DNA of 50,184 nucleotides, taken from Enterobacterales bacterium (lineage in GTDB: Bacteria; Pseudomonadota; Gammaproteobacteria; Enterobacterales; Enterobacteriaceae). The position numbers and the translations under genes are program-made. The stretch covers positions 1 through 50,184 of the forward strand of contig JAATGH010000489.1 in NCBI GenBank assembly GCA_015654745.1, read 5' to 3'. The notes under the pieces were generated by a model that saw only the letters and a list, made by a program, of their open reading frames with translations, was not told where the DNA came from and ran no database searches. Shown in pieces: positions 25,700 through 34,077 of this stretch. Positions within the stretch are counted from its first letter, which is position 1, and the number at the start of each line of letters is the position of its first letter.

Positions 25700-26583
25700 G
25701 GAATTTTCCTCAGCCGTTCCGGGAATAACCCACCCGGGCGCCCCAACAAGCAGGCCAGTAAAAGCGTGCCTACCGCACCCAACCGCAGCGCGCCGGCAAT
25801 ATCGGTATTGATATCGATAAGATCTTTCGCGAACGGAATAAAGGAATACAAACACTGTACCAATAGCGCGCCGGCCACCACGCCATACACGTTGCCCAGA
25901 CCGCCAATCATCACCATGCTCCAAATAATGAAGGATTCCGAAGACAGTAGGTAATCCGGGCTGACGTAGCCGGTGTAATATGCCAGCAGCGAGCCGGCAA
26001 AGGCGGTGAGCGCCGCGCTGACCATCAGCGCCTTACGTTTGAGCGCCGGCAAATGATAGCCAAAGCAGACCGCCAACTGGGGCTGTTCACGCATTAAACG
26101 CAGCGCTCGGCCAAAACGGCGTCTGGCCATACATTGGCTGGTAACCGCCGCCAATGCCAATAAGCCGATAATCACCACGGCAAACAGCAGATTATCCCCA
26201 CGCCGGCCACCGGCATCGAAAGGCATGACGATACCGCTGAGCCCCTGGGGGCCGCCGGTCAGCCACTCTTCATTGAACGCCAAGGTACGAATAATTTCCG
26301 CAATGGCAAGCGTCGCAATCCCCCAATAATCGGCCGCCAGTTTGCCACCCAACCCGGCCATCAGCAGACCTACCACTATGGCCAGGGCGATCCCGGCGGG
26401 AATAGACAATAAAGGCGAGCATCCTAAATGCGCACCAATGCCGACCGCATAGGCGCCGATACCGGCAAACGCAATATGGCCAAAATTGAGTAACCCGGCA
26501 TAACCGCTTTGGATATTCAGGCCCACGGCAATCAGCGCATAAATGCCGGCAATGCTAAGGATATGCAGTAGAAAATCAAACAC
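25696..26583 (-). CDS. ABC transporter permease, LivM type
   Basis: A 295-residue inner-membrane protein with about nine to ten hydrophobic segments. Family motifs include NIQSGYAGLLNFGHIAFAGIG near the N-terminus, DYWGIATLAIAEIIR, and the coupling loop MREQPQLAVCFGYHLPALK that contacts the ATPases. It starts with GTG at 26583, 8 bases inside the end of the LivH-type gene, and ends overlapping the LivG-type start. It pairs with the LivH-type protein to form the translocation channel. Confidence 0.92.
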   Translation of the reverse strand: MFDFLLHILSIAGIYALIAVGLNIQSGYAGLLNFGHIAFAGIGAYAVGIGAHLGCSPLLSIPAGIALAIVVGLLMAGLGGKLAADYWGIATLAIAEIIRTLAFNEEWLTGGPQGLSGIVMPFDAGGRRGDNLLFAVVIIGLLALAAVTSQCMARRRFGRALRLMREQPQLAVCFGYHLPALKRKALMVSAALTAFAGSLLAYYTGYVSPDYLLSSESFIIWSMVMIGGLGNVYGVVAGALLVQCLYSFIPFAKDLIDINTDIAGALRLGAVGTLLLACLLGRPGGLFPERLRKIP

Positions 26584-27469
26584 GGTGAACCTCCCGGTGA
26601 AAGAGACCGTAAGGACGTAAAAGAAGAGTAATTATCAAAATGATAAATGAGGCGGCATTGATATAGGTCACCGGCACGAAGGAAAATAGTCCCCAACTTA
26701 ACCCACTGAAATCGAAACTGATCACCAAGGTCTCGGTGGCGGCGATCAGCAGCGCGCCCATCACCGCGCCGAGCGGGTTGCCCAGGCCACCTAAAATCGC
26801 GGCGGCCAGGATGGGTAACAGCAAATCGTTTCCCTGGTTAACGTAAGCGCTGGTGTTCATCGATAATAGCGTTCCGCCCAGCGCGGCCAGTCCGCCGCTA
26901 AGAAAATTGACGCCGTTGGTAATGGCATCGGCGTTCAGTCCGGACGCGGCGGCCAACTCCCGATTGCCGGCCAACGCGCGGATGGAACGTCCCAGCGACG
27001 TGTTAAACAGCAATAACGTAAACAGTGCCAGTAATAGAGCCGTGATGGCTATTGAGCCAATTTGCGCCGGGGAGATCAAGGCATCCCCCCAGGTCCAGGC
27101 ACGGCTTACCGGCAGTGGATAGGTTAACGGCGCCGAGCCGGCGCTACCCAATACCGCAGCGATCAGGATCATCGATACCGCCAGCGCGCCAATCATCCCG
27201 TGAGCCGGTCCGCTACGTAACAGACGACGAAAGACCAGGTGATGCAGCACGACGGCAAGCAGGCCAATCAGCGCGCAGGAGAGCAAGCCTGCCAGCCACA
27301 GCGGCGCCCCCGCGCGCAGCAGGTAACCTGAGATAAAAGCGCCCATCATCGCGTACTGTACGTGGGCGATATTCGGAAATTTAACCAAGCCATAAACCAA
27401 GCTCAGCCCCACGGCTATCAGGGCCAAATCCGAGGTGCGAATCAAGGTATCCAAGATGAATTGCAGCAT
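26576..27469 (-). CDS. ABC transporter permease, LivH type
   Basis: A 297-residue inner-membrane protein. Hallmarks are SLVYGLVKFPNIAHVQYAMM in the first helices, the coupling loop RSIRALAGNRELAAASGLN, and ILGGLGNPLGAVMGALLI in the last third. It is the partner of the LivM-type permease, with which it overlaps by 8 bases. It follows the binding-protein gene after 60 bases, and 27470-27529 shows no strong hairpin, so all five genes are probably one transcript. Confidence 0.92.
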   Translation of the reverse strand: MLQFILDTLIRTSDLALIAVGLSLVYGLVKFPNIAHVQYAMMGAFISGYLLRAGAPLWLAGLLSCALIGLLAVVLHHLVFRRLLRSGPAHGMIGALAVSMILIAAVLGSAGSAPLTYPLPVSRAWTWGDALISPAQIGSIAITALLLALFTLLLFNTSLGRSIRALAGNRELAAASGLNADAITNGVNFLSGGLAALGGTLLSMNTSAYVNQGNDLLLPILAAAILGGLGNPLGAVMGALLIAATETLVISFDFSGLSWGLFSFVPVTYINAASFIILIITLLLRPYGLFHREVHRV

Positions 27470-27529
27470 AATAAAAATCCGGGTTTGCGGTAAGTTCGCC
27501 GGCGCGACCGCCTGCCGGCGAAACCAGGC

Positions 27530-28642
27530 TTAACGGGCGACGATAGCGCCGTTGAGGCTTTTGACTTTTTCATACGGCTGTTTCTGACGTTGGCGATCGC
27601 TATCCAGATCAAGCGTTCCGGTGACGCCGGTAAACCCAGGAGCTACCCGTTTCATCGCCGCCAATACGGCCGCCGGATCGGCATTGCCGGCCTGGTTAAT
27701 TGCCGCCGCCGCCAGTTTCACCGCATCATAGGCATAACTGCCGTAGGCGGACTTCATGCCTTCGCCATATTTTTTGCGATACTCGGCGACATAACCGTCG
27801 CTTTTATCGCCCAGACCGGCAACTTCCATTCCCGTTTGACCCTGGACAAACTGGGCTGGGGAATCGGCGGTGCTCATGGTCAGATAGATGCCGTACCAGG
27901 GGGTTTTACTCAAGCCCAGCTCGTAAGACTCACGATTGAGCACCACCGCTTCCTGCCCGTAGCTGGTATAAACATACAGATCCGGTTTTGCCCGCGCCAT
28001 TTGTTGCAGTTCTCGCCGATAGGATGACTGGCCCGCGGTGTACAATAACTTGGCTAACACTTTTCCGCCGTCGGCGGTGAAGTATTTTGTAAACTGTTCC
28101 GCCATACCTTGCCCATATGCGCCATTTGGCGCAATAAAGGCCACGTTGCGATAGCCTTGCGCGTAGATATCCGCCGCCGAGAATTTGGCGGACAGATCGT
28201 CAAGGCCGATAACGCTAAATGAACTGCCGCCGATGGCGCGGATACCGGTACTGGTCCCGGCGATATTAATATGGGTCAGCTGATTTTTGACCAGATATTG
28301 GCCAATGGGAATCGTGACGCTCGAGGAAAATTCGCCGATCACCAATGGTACTTTATTGACCTCCGTCAGCTTGCGGACCGCATCTAACCCTATGGCGGGG
28401 CTGCCCGCGGAATCTTCCACCATCATCGCCATTTTTTGGCCGGCGACACCCCCCCGGGCGTTAATATCCGCAATAGCCAGCTCCATGCCGCGCCGCTGAT
28501 CCTTGCCAATATCGGCACTGGTGCCGGTCAACGGCAAGATTGCCCCAACGGTGATGTCCGCCAAGGCAAGGTTGGCCGAGCCGGCATATAACATGGCGAC
28601 CACTGCCGATAGGCATAACGATTTATTGACTGGTAATGACAT
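27530..28642 (-). CDS. ABC transporter periplasmic binding protein (branched-chain amino acid/amide type)
   Basis: 370 residues. A Sec signal peptide covers 1-28 (cleavage after ALA, mature start DITVGAILPLTG). The Leu/Ile/Val-binding-protein fold follows: MELAIADINARGGVAGQKM, then VPLVIGEFSSSVTIPIG and FIAPNGAYGQGMAEQF. The frame opens at 28768, but GGGAG at good spacing and the signal peptide place the start at the ATG at 28642. It is the first gene of the transporter operon. HAAT-type binding proteins take up leucine-like amino acids, amides, urea or aromatic acids; the linked amidohydrolase favours an N-acyl or amide compound, by inference. Confidence 0.92.
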   Translation of the reverse strand: MSLPVNKSLCLSAVVAMLYAGSANLALADITVGAILPLTGTSADIGKDQRRGMELAIADINARGGVAGQKMAMMVEDSAGSPAIGLDAVRKLTEVNKVPLVIGEFSSSVTIPIGQYLVKNQLTHINIAGTSTGIRAIGGSSFSVIGLDDLSAKFSAADIYAQGYRNVAFIAPNGAYGQGMAEQFTKYFTADGGKVLAKLLYTAGQSSYRRELQQMARAKPDLYVYTSYGQEAVVLNRESYELGLSKTPWYGIYLTMSTADSPAQFVQGQTGMEVAGLGDKSDGYVAEYRKKYGEGMKSAYGSYAYDAVKLAAAAINQAGNADPAAVLAAMKRVAPGFTGVTGTLDLDSDRQRQKQPYEKVKSLNGAIVAR

Positions 28643-28778
28643 TACGATGCTCCCGGTGTTGAAATCTGGCGATATCCGGTCCGAACACATCGGAACCGAT
28701 GGCGAAGGTAAATTTATATTATCTAGATACAACGAGTTACGTTTACTTCGGTTAAGTAAATTCATCACTGGATATCAA

Positions 28779-28790
28779 TGTGAATACACT
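28779..28790 (-). promoter_or_regulatory. Candidate GntR operator 1 (transporter side)
   Basis: TGTGAATACACT on the plus strand, that is AGTGTATTCACA read towards the transporter operon, 136 bases upstream of the binding-protein start. It is the exact reverse complement of the site at 29101-29112 and shares the GTG-ATACAC core of the palindrome at 29941-29954. Confidence 0.55.
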
Positions 28791-29100
28791 TTGAGTAAGC
28801 ACAGCAAAACCTGTGCCATCATGCGGATATTGTCAATGTTGCCAGCGAAAAGGCTGGAAACATATGACACTGTGTTACCCTTTGTTTAGGGTTACTCACT
28901 GTAATGACTGAAAATAATGACGCTTTGCCGATCGTTTAGATAGGGCCGAGCGGTTTAACCACTGGTCATCAATGAATAATAAATAATGCACAATTGACCC
29001 GGAAAATAAAACCGTTTGCTTTGACTTGGTGCAGGGGGCTGGAGTATTTGTATTATTGTGGTGCAATCTCACGAAATATCGCTACTGAGGTGTAGATATA

Positions 29101-29112
29101 AGTGTATTCACA
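29101..29112 (+). promoter_or_regulatory. Candidate GntR operator 2 (gntR side)
   Basis: AGTGTATTCACA read towards gntR, 80 bases upstream of its ATG. It overlaps a TATAAG box (29097-29102). The same 12-mer faces the transporter operon on the other strand, which suggests coordinate control and autoregulation. Confidence 0.55.
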
Positions 29113-29192
29113 ATCTGATTGTTTTCTTATTTGGCCTATGTTATTTATTAAAATAAAGTTGCACCTCATCGATTCAATGCATCAGGTATTCA

Positions 29193-29924
29193 ATGACAGT
29201 TCAGCAAAGTAATGCTCGTCTTGGCCCCAAAAAAACCGGTCGTAGTGCGGATAGCGTGGACAAGGTTTACGAAGCGGTAAAAAAACTCTCTGTGGATTAT
29301 CACTTCCGTCCCGGCGAAAGGATCAATGAAGTGGAATTGGCCGGCAGGTTAGGCGTATCCAGGACTCCAGTACGCGAAGCGTTGAACCGCTTGGCACGCG
29401 ACGGCTTTATGACCTGCGTGCCCAATCGAGGGTTCTATTCACGGGAAATCACGCCCCAGGGCGTGCATGCCTTATACGAAATGCGCGCGGTCATTGAACA
29501 AGCCGCGTTTCGTTTTGCCTGCCTGCGCGGTTCCGATGAGGACATCGCGGCCACGGTGGCTATTTGGAATACCCATAAGGACATTCCTTTGGAAGATAAC
29601 GCCATCGGCAACTGGGAGCAGGTGGCCGAAGCTGACGAAGCGTTTCATATGTCCATTGCCAGCATGTCGAAAAACGAGTTGCTCTATGAAACCCTGGAAG
29701 GGTTGAACTCGCTGATCAGGTTTTTTCGCCGGATCGATCTGGAAACGCCGAGCCGGCGGATCAACGCTTACGATGAACATGTTGAAATCATAGACGCCCT
29801 GCGCTGTCGGGACGTGGAACGCGGCGTTAAGATTATTGAAAAGCATATCACCTTAAGTTCAGAACATGCGGTTGAAGTCACTAAAGAAGGTTTGGCGCGT
29901 ATTTTCTTCGGCCACCAACGGTAA
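29193..29924 (+). CDS. GntR-family regulator, FadR/FCD subfamily
   Basis: 243 residues. The winged helix has FRPGERINEVELAGRLGVSR and TPVREALNRLARDGF, the GntR hallmark. An FCD all-helical sensor domain follows from about 95, with likely metal ligands in EADEAFH, in YDEHVEII and in EKHITL. FCD regulators usually bind a carboxylate or amino-acid-like ligand through a metal ion. It is divergent from the transporter operon and is followed by VOC, amidohydrolase and reductase genes. Candidate operators precede all three units, so it probably represses both uptake and breakdown until the substrate appears. Confidence 0.9.
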   Translation: MTVQQSNARLGPKKTGRSADSVDKVYEAVKKLSVDYHFRPGERINEVELAGRLGVSRTPVREALNRLARDGFMTCVPNRGFYSREITPQGVHALYEMRAVIEQAAFRFACLRGSDEDIAATVAIWNTHKDIPLEDNAIGNWEQVAEADEAFHMSIASMSKNELLYETLEGLNSLIRFFRRIDLETPSRRINAYDEHVEIIDALRCRDVERGVKIIEKHITLSSEHAVEVTKEGLARIFFGHQR

Positions 29925-29940
29925 AAATTTTGGCCGGTTA

Positions 29941-29954
29941 ATGTGTATACACAT
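29941..29954 (+). promoter_or_regulatory. Candidate GntR operator 3 within a promoter
   Basis: ATGTGTATACACAT is a perfect 14-bp palindrome 17 bases after the gntR stop. It sits in the 18-base spacer of a possible promoter, TTGGCC (29930-29935) and TATAAG (29954-29959), reading into the VOC/amidohydrolase/reductase operon. A small dyad, CCGTCC-TTTATC-GGACGG at 30019-30036, follows in the leader. Confidence 0.6.
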
Positions 29955-30117
29955 ATAAGTGCAGTTATGAATACATTGATTTTATCAGCTAATGGAATTG
30001 GGTAGCCATTCAGCGTTGCCGTCCTTTATCGGACGGTAATATCAGGCATTTTATTATCTATTAAGCCGCTTTATTTAAAAACCAGGCCACGCGATAGCCA
30101 ACGCAGGATTAACATAA

Positions 30118-31005
30118 ATGAACATAGCAGAAAAAAAATCATTCAGTCTGGACCATGTATTAGTCACGCCTAAAGATTATATTTCGGCGCGGGAGCAATT
30201 TAGCCGGTTAGGTTTTTCCCTCTCACCCACCAGCTATCATCCGTGGGGAACCGCTACCTGTTTTATCATGTTTGCCGATAATTTCATTGAGTTAATCAGC
30301 GTCACCGATGAAGGGAAATTAGGCACCGGCGCGGTTAATGGATTTTGTTTCGGCCGTCAGATGGATGCCTTCACCCGCCGGGGTGAAGAGGGTATTTCAC
30401 TGATTGCATTGCACAGTAAGGATGCCCGGCAACATTTCAGTCAACTTGAGGCAAAAAAACCTGAAAACCAGGGCGTCGTCGATTTTCGCCGGCCCGTTAC
30501 CCTGGAAAATGGTCAACCGGATGAGGTAGTGGTTTCCATGGCCTTGTTTATCGATCGGCATTCGCCCGATAGTTCCTGGTTTCTATGCCAGCAGCATCGC
30601 CCGGAACTGATCTGGCAGGATCAATGGCGCCATCATGATAATGAAGCCGACGCCCTGCTGGCGGTAACCTACCTGGCCAAGGATCCGGCGGAGCTGGCGG
30701 CGGGTTGGCGGACGCTTTACGGCGAGCGCGTTCATTGCAATGGGCGGATAGCCGAAGCCGATACCGGGTCCGGCCTGCTGCGCGCCATAGATAACGCTAC
30801 GGCACAAATGGAATATGCCGGGGTTCCGTTGCCCGCCGCCGCCGGCTCGCGGCCGCACGGTATTTCAATTCGGCTGCATACCGCCAGTTTGGATCCCTTG
30901 CTGCGCCGATTGGCTACCCTGGGATTGGCCTACCACCACACCCCGGATAGGGTACTGGTGGCACCCGCCGGTGCGGGCAATGTCATTATCGAATTTGTCC
31001 AGTAA
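30118..31005 (+). CDS. VOC superfamily protein (glyoxalase_3 type)
   Basis: 295 residues made of two vicinal-oxygen-chelate halves. LDHVLVTP at 11-18 gives the first metal His and FIELISV near 56 the Glu. The second half has WRTLYGERVHCNG and ends DRVLVAPAGAGNVIIEFV. This is the long glyoxalase-like-domain form rather than glyoxalase I. Members act as metal-dependent isomerases, lyases or dioxygenases, and the reaction here is unknown. It is the first gene of the operon downstream of gntR. A weak AGGA ribosome site lies 11 bases before the ATG. Confidence 0.82.
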   Translation: MNIAEKKSFSLDHVLVTPKDYISAREQFSRLGFSLSPTSYHPWGTATCFIMFADNFIELISVTDEGKLGTGAVNGFCFGRQMDAFTRRGEEGISLIALHSKDARQHFSQLEAKKPENQGVVDFRRPVTLENGQPDEVVVSMALFIDRHSPDSSWFLCQQHRPELIWQDQWRHHDNEADALLAVTYLAKDPAELAAGWRTLYGERVHCNGRIAEADTGSGLLRAIDNATAQMEYAGVPLPAAAGSRPHGISIRLHTASLDPLLRRLATLGLAYHHTPDRVLVAPAGAGNVIIEFVQ

Positions 31006-31104
31006 CGCTGACGCGACCGTCCCGTGCCCGGTGCGTCCGCCAGGCGCGGCGCGGGAAAGCATATGCCGAATAATCATTTGACCCTTAGGTGAGTGAACGC
31101 TGTA

Positions 31105-32289
31105 ATGTCGATACCGAAGACGCTGATTACCCAGGCAATCGCCTGGCGCCGGGCATTTCATGCCGCACCCGAGCTTGGCTTCGAGGAACGCCAGACCGCC
31201 CAGCGTATCGCCTCGCTACTGTCAAGCTTTGGCCTGGAAGTCCACCGCGGACTTGCCGCCACCGCCGTGGTAGGGACCCTACGCAACGGTCCCGGTCCGG
31301 TGATCGGCCTGCGCGCCGATATGGATGCGTTGCCCATCCAGGAACTGGGCCAGCACGAATACCGTTCAGTGCATCCAGGCCTTATGCATGCCTGCGGGCA
31401 TGACGGGCATACGGCCATACTGCTGGGCGCCGCCGCTCAGTTAAGCGCTTCACGCCAATTTAGCGGTACGGTACATTTTATCTTCCAGCCGGCCGAGGAG
31501 AATCTGGCCGGCGGGCAAAGAATGGTCGAAGAGGGATTATTTGAACGCTTTCCCATGGATGCCATCTATGCTCTGCATAACTGGCCCGGTCTGCCCGCAG
31601 GACACATCGTGGTTAACGCAGGCCCGATGATGGCCTCGCAGGATACGTTCAAGATAACGCTGACCGGCAAAAGCTGCCACGCCGCCATGCCCGAAAATGG
31701 CGCCGATCCCATCATCGCCGCGGCGCAGCTGATCATGGGGTTGCAAACCATCCCCTCGCGCCGGTTGTCGCCCAAAGATGCCATCGTCATCAGCGTAACG
31801 CAGCTTGAGGCCGGCGAAGTGATTAATTCCATTCCGGAAATTGCCATATTGCGGGGTACCGTGCGTTGTCTTAGCCCAGACGTCAGGGTCGCGGCCATCG
31901 GCATCATGGATGATATGGTTCGGCAGATCCAGGCGGGATTCGGCGTCACGGGCAGGCTGGATTACCGTAATGGCTACCCGGTCACCCTCAACGATCCCCA
32001 GGCGGCGGCCACGGCTTATCGCGCCGCCGCCGCGGTGGCCGGACCCGACAAGGCGACCTTCGGCGCCCCGCCCTCCATGGCGGCGGAAGATTTCGCGTTT
32101 ATGCTGCAAGTCTGCCCTGGCGCTTACCTCTGGCTCGGCGCGGGGGATAGCGCATCCACCGTGGGTCTACACCATCCGCGCTACGATTTTAACGATGAGA
32201 TTATCGAAACCGGAATACACCTTTGGACGAAATTGATCGAACAATCTTGTCCGCTACGCGGCATACCGGCACAATTGAATATGACTTAG
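31105..32289 (+). CDS. M20D-family metallo-amidohydrolase (hippurate hydrolase-like)
   Basis: 394 residues. Metal and catalytic motifs are GLRADMDALPI, MHACGHDGHTA (C97, H99), FQPAEENLAGG (E131/E132), LHNWPGL (H158) and a C-terminal GLHHPRYDF. This single-metal-Cys pattern marks the M20D group, which removes acyl groups from N-acyl amino acids, hippurate, or indole-3-acetyl amino acids. A dimerisation domain spans about 175-290. The frame opens with GTG at 31093; the ATG at 31105 gives the usual MSIPKTL start, but neither has an ideal ribosome site. It lies 99 bases after the VOC gene and 8 bases before the reductase gene. Confidence 0.9.
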   Translation: MSIPKTLITQAIAWRRAFHAAPELGFEERQTAQRIASLLSSFGLEVHRGLAATAVVGTLRNGPGPVIGLRADMDALPIQELGQHEYRSVHPGLMHACGHDGHTAILLGAAAQLSASRQFSGTVHFIFQPAEENLAGGQRMVEEGLFERFPMDAIYALHNWPGLPAGHIVVNAGPMMASQDTFKITLTGKSCHAAMPENGADPIIAAAQLIMGLQTIPSRRLSPKDAIVISVTQLEAGEVINSIPEIAILRGTVRCLSPDVRVAAIGIMDDMVRQIQAGFGVTGRLDYRNGYPVTLNDPQAAATAYRAAAAVAGPDKATFGAPPSMAAEDFAFMLQVCPGAYLWLGAGDSASTVGLHHPRYDFNDEIIETGIHLWTKLIEQSCPLRGIPAQLNMT

Positions 32290-32297
32290 AGGATGAC

Positions 32298-33086
32298 ATG
32301 AAAAAAATACATTTTATCGGCGCGGGACAAATGGTTGAAGCCATTATCCGGGCGGGCGTTAACAACGGCAAACTTCAGGCGGGCAACATCACCATTGAGG
32401 ATATCGACCCTGCTCGAATTGAACGGTTGGTGGAGAAATATGCCGTGACGGCGTCGACATCCCTGACCGACGCGCGGCTGGTGGTCATAGCCGTGCGTCC
32501 ACAGGACAACCTGACCGCCGTGGCCAAAAGTATTGTAGATCGGGCCCCGGCTGACGCCATCGTCATCTCGATCGTCGCCGGCGTAACCCTGGCGCATCTT
32601 GATGCATTGCTCAGCGGACGCCATCCCATTGCCCGCGTTATTCCCAATACCCTGACCGACACGGGTTATGGCTTTAGCGGCGTAGTACTTAACGATCGGG
32701 TCAAGGCTGCCGATATCCAGGATTTCATCGAAAGCTTCGGTAAAGTACTTTATTTGGAAGAACGGCTGCTGGATATCTTTACCGGCTTTGCCATCGCCGG
32801 GCCTAACTACATTTATTATTTCATCGAGTCGCTCACCGATGCGGGCGTATTGGCAGGACTCCCCCGGCCGCAGGCCACCGCGGTGGTATTGGAAAACCTG
32901 GTGGGGGCGGTGGAAATGTTAAAACATAGCCAACTGCATCCCCGGCAGCTACTGGATATTAATAACTCCCCGGCCGGCGTCGGCATGCACGGCCTGTATG
33001 AACTCAATAACAGCGATTTTGCGGCTGGATTGCAGCGCAGCGTACTGGCCGCGGTAAAACGCACGACCCAGCTTGCCAACGAATAG
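32298..33086 (+). CDS. Pyrroline-5-carboxylate reductase-like NADP oxidoreductase (ProC paralogue)
   Basis: 262 residues. The Rossmann start IHFIGAGQMVEAIIRAG and the VIAVRPQ and RVIPNTLTDTGYG blocks are those of ProC, with its helical dimerisation domain at 160-262. The family signature that is normally SPGGTTIAGL reads SPAGVGMHGL here: the paired Thr residues near the substrate are lost, so the enzyme may reduce a different imine or cyclic compound than pyrroline-5-carboxylate. GAGG ribosome site. Third gene of the GntR-linked operon, 8 bases after the amidohydrolase, which supports a joint catabolic step rather than housekeeping proline synthesis. Confidence 0.85.
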   Translation: MKKIHFIGAGQMVEAIIRAGVNNGKLQAGNITIEDIDPARIERLVEKYAVTASTSLTDARLVVIAVRPQDNLTAVAKSIVDRAPADAIVISIVAGVTLAHLDALLSGRHPIARVIPNTLTDTGYGFSGVVLNDRVKAADIQDFIESFGKVLYLEERLLDIFTGFAIAGPNYIYYFIESLTDAGVLAGLPRPQATAVVLENLVGAVEMLKHSQLHPRQLLDINNSPAGVGMHGLYELNNSDFAAGLQRSVLAAVKRTTQLANE

Positions 33087-33153
33087 GGCGCGCTGTTGAC
33101 GTTATCCTGCCGATCCGGCTCCGTGCCGGGTCGGCCCGGGGGCGCATCCTCTA

Positions 33154-34077
33154 TTATGGCGCGGACACCGGGGCCGGTTCCTTGACATGGTTGGAAATCA
33201 TCACCCCGGAGATAATGACCATCGCCCCAACCCATTTAACGATCCCCGCCGGCTCCCGCAATACCATCACCGAGAGGAATACCGTGATAAAGGGTACAAG
33301 ATTGATAAAGGAGGCGGCTTTAGTGGCGCCAATTTCATCAATTCCCTGATTGAAAAAGAGATAAGCGAGCACCGAACCGCCCACCGACATAAACAGTAGC
33401 GACCCGAGACTCACCGCGGAGATCATCCGCCCAGGATAACAAAAGCTCACCTGATGAAATATATCCAGCAATAGCCAGGGTAATAACGCCAGGCTACCGT
33501 AAAAAAACAATAAAAACATGCGTACCATCCCTGACAGGGGGATAATCCATCTTTTGATCAACACGTTATATATGCCAAAGCATAATGTGCTAACCAATAG
33601 CATAATATCACCAAGGTTATAAGCAGCGCTGGTGATCGTGGTCAGATTACCCCCGCTGATGGTGATGGCCACCCCCAAGTAGGCGATGATCAATCCCAAT
33701 AGCTGCCAGGGCTTGACGCTTTCCATACCCAATAGGGAGGCGATGACCAGGGTAATCAATGGAATGGTCGCTTCTATAATTCCCGCGTTAAACGCGCTGC
33801 TGCCATTTAATCCCGTGAAGTAAAAAAAATAGCATAAGGTCACACCGAATAATGCAGTAACAAACATTTTTAGATGTGTAATCACGTTGATATGCAATAG
33901 TTGTTTTTTATTTTTGATAAACACATAGATAATCAATGCGGCTAAAAAAAATCGCACAAAGGTCACCACCGAGGGGATAAATATCCCCAAGGCATATTTG
34001 CCCGCAATGGCCGATCCGCCCCAAAAAAAGGCCGAAAGGGACAACGTGGCATACACTTTTATATTCATATTATTCAT
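33154..34077 (-). CDS. EamA/DMT-family exporter
   Basis: 307 residues with ten hydrophobic segments in two EamA repeats: ATLSLSAFFWGGSAIAGKYA opens the first, with LGVAITISGG at its end, and GDIMLLVSTLCFGIYNVLIK opens the second, ending FLSVMVLREPAG and GVMISNH. Drug/metabolite transporters of this type export small molecules, often amino acids or natural products. Its ATG lies 8 bases inside the end of the radical SAM gene, so the two are tightly coupled and it probably exports the product of that enzyme. The second in-frame ATG at 34068 is an alternative start. Convergent with the reductase gene; a weak GC-rich dyad lies at about 33111-33130. Confidence 0.88.
   Translation of the reverse strand: MNNMNIKVYATLSLSAFFWGGSAIAGKYALGIFIPSVVTFVRFFLAALIIYVFIKNKKQLLHINVITHLKMFVTALFGVTLCYFFYFTGLNGSSAFNAGIIEATIPLITLVIASLLGMESVKPWQLLGLIIAYLGVAITISGGNLTTITSAAYNLGDIMLLVSTLCFGIYNVLIKRWIIPLSGMVRMFLLFFYGSLALLPWLLLDIFHQVSFCYPGRMISAVSLGSLLFMSVGGSVLAYLFFNQGIDEIGATKAASFINLVPFITVFLSVMVLREPAGIVKWVGAMVIISGVMISNHVKEPAPVSAP

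Larger units (their letters stand above)
28643..29192. promoter_or_regulatory. Shared control region between transporter operon and gntR
   Basis: 550 bases without a gene. It carries two copies of the candidate GntR site (listed separately), one oriented to each gene, and a perfect inverted repeat TTTACTT-CGGTT-AAGTAAA at 28742-28760 about 100 bases upstream of the transporter start, a further possible operator. A short ACCCT/AGGGT dyad lies near 28877-28892. The -35/-10 boxes could not be assigned firmly. Confidence 0.45.
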
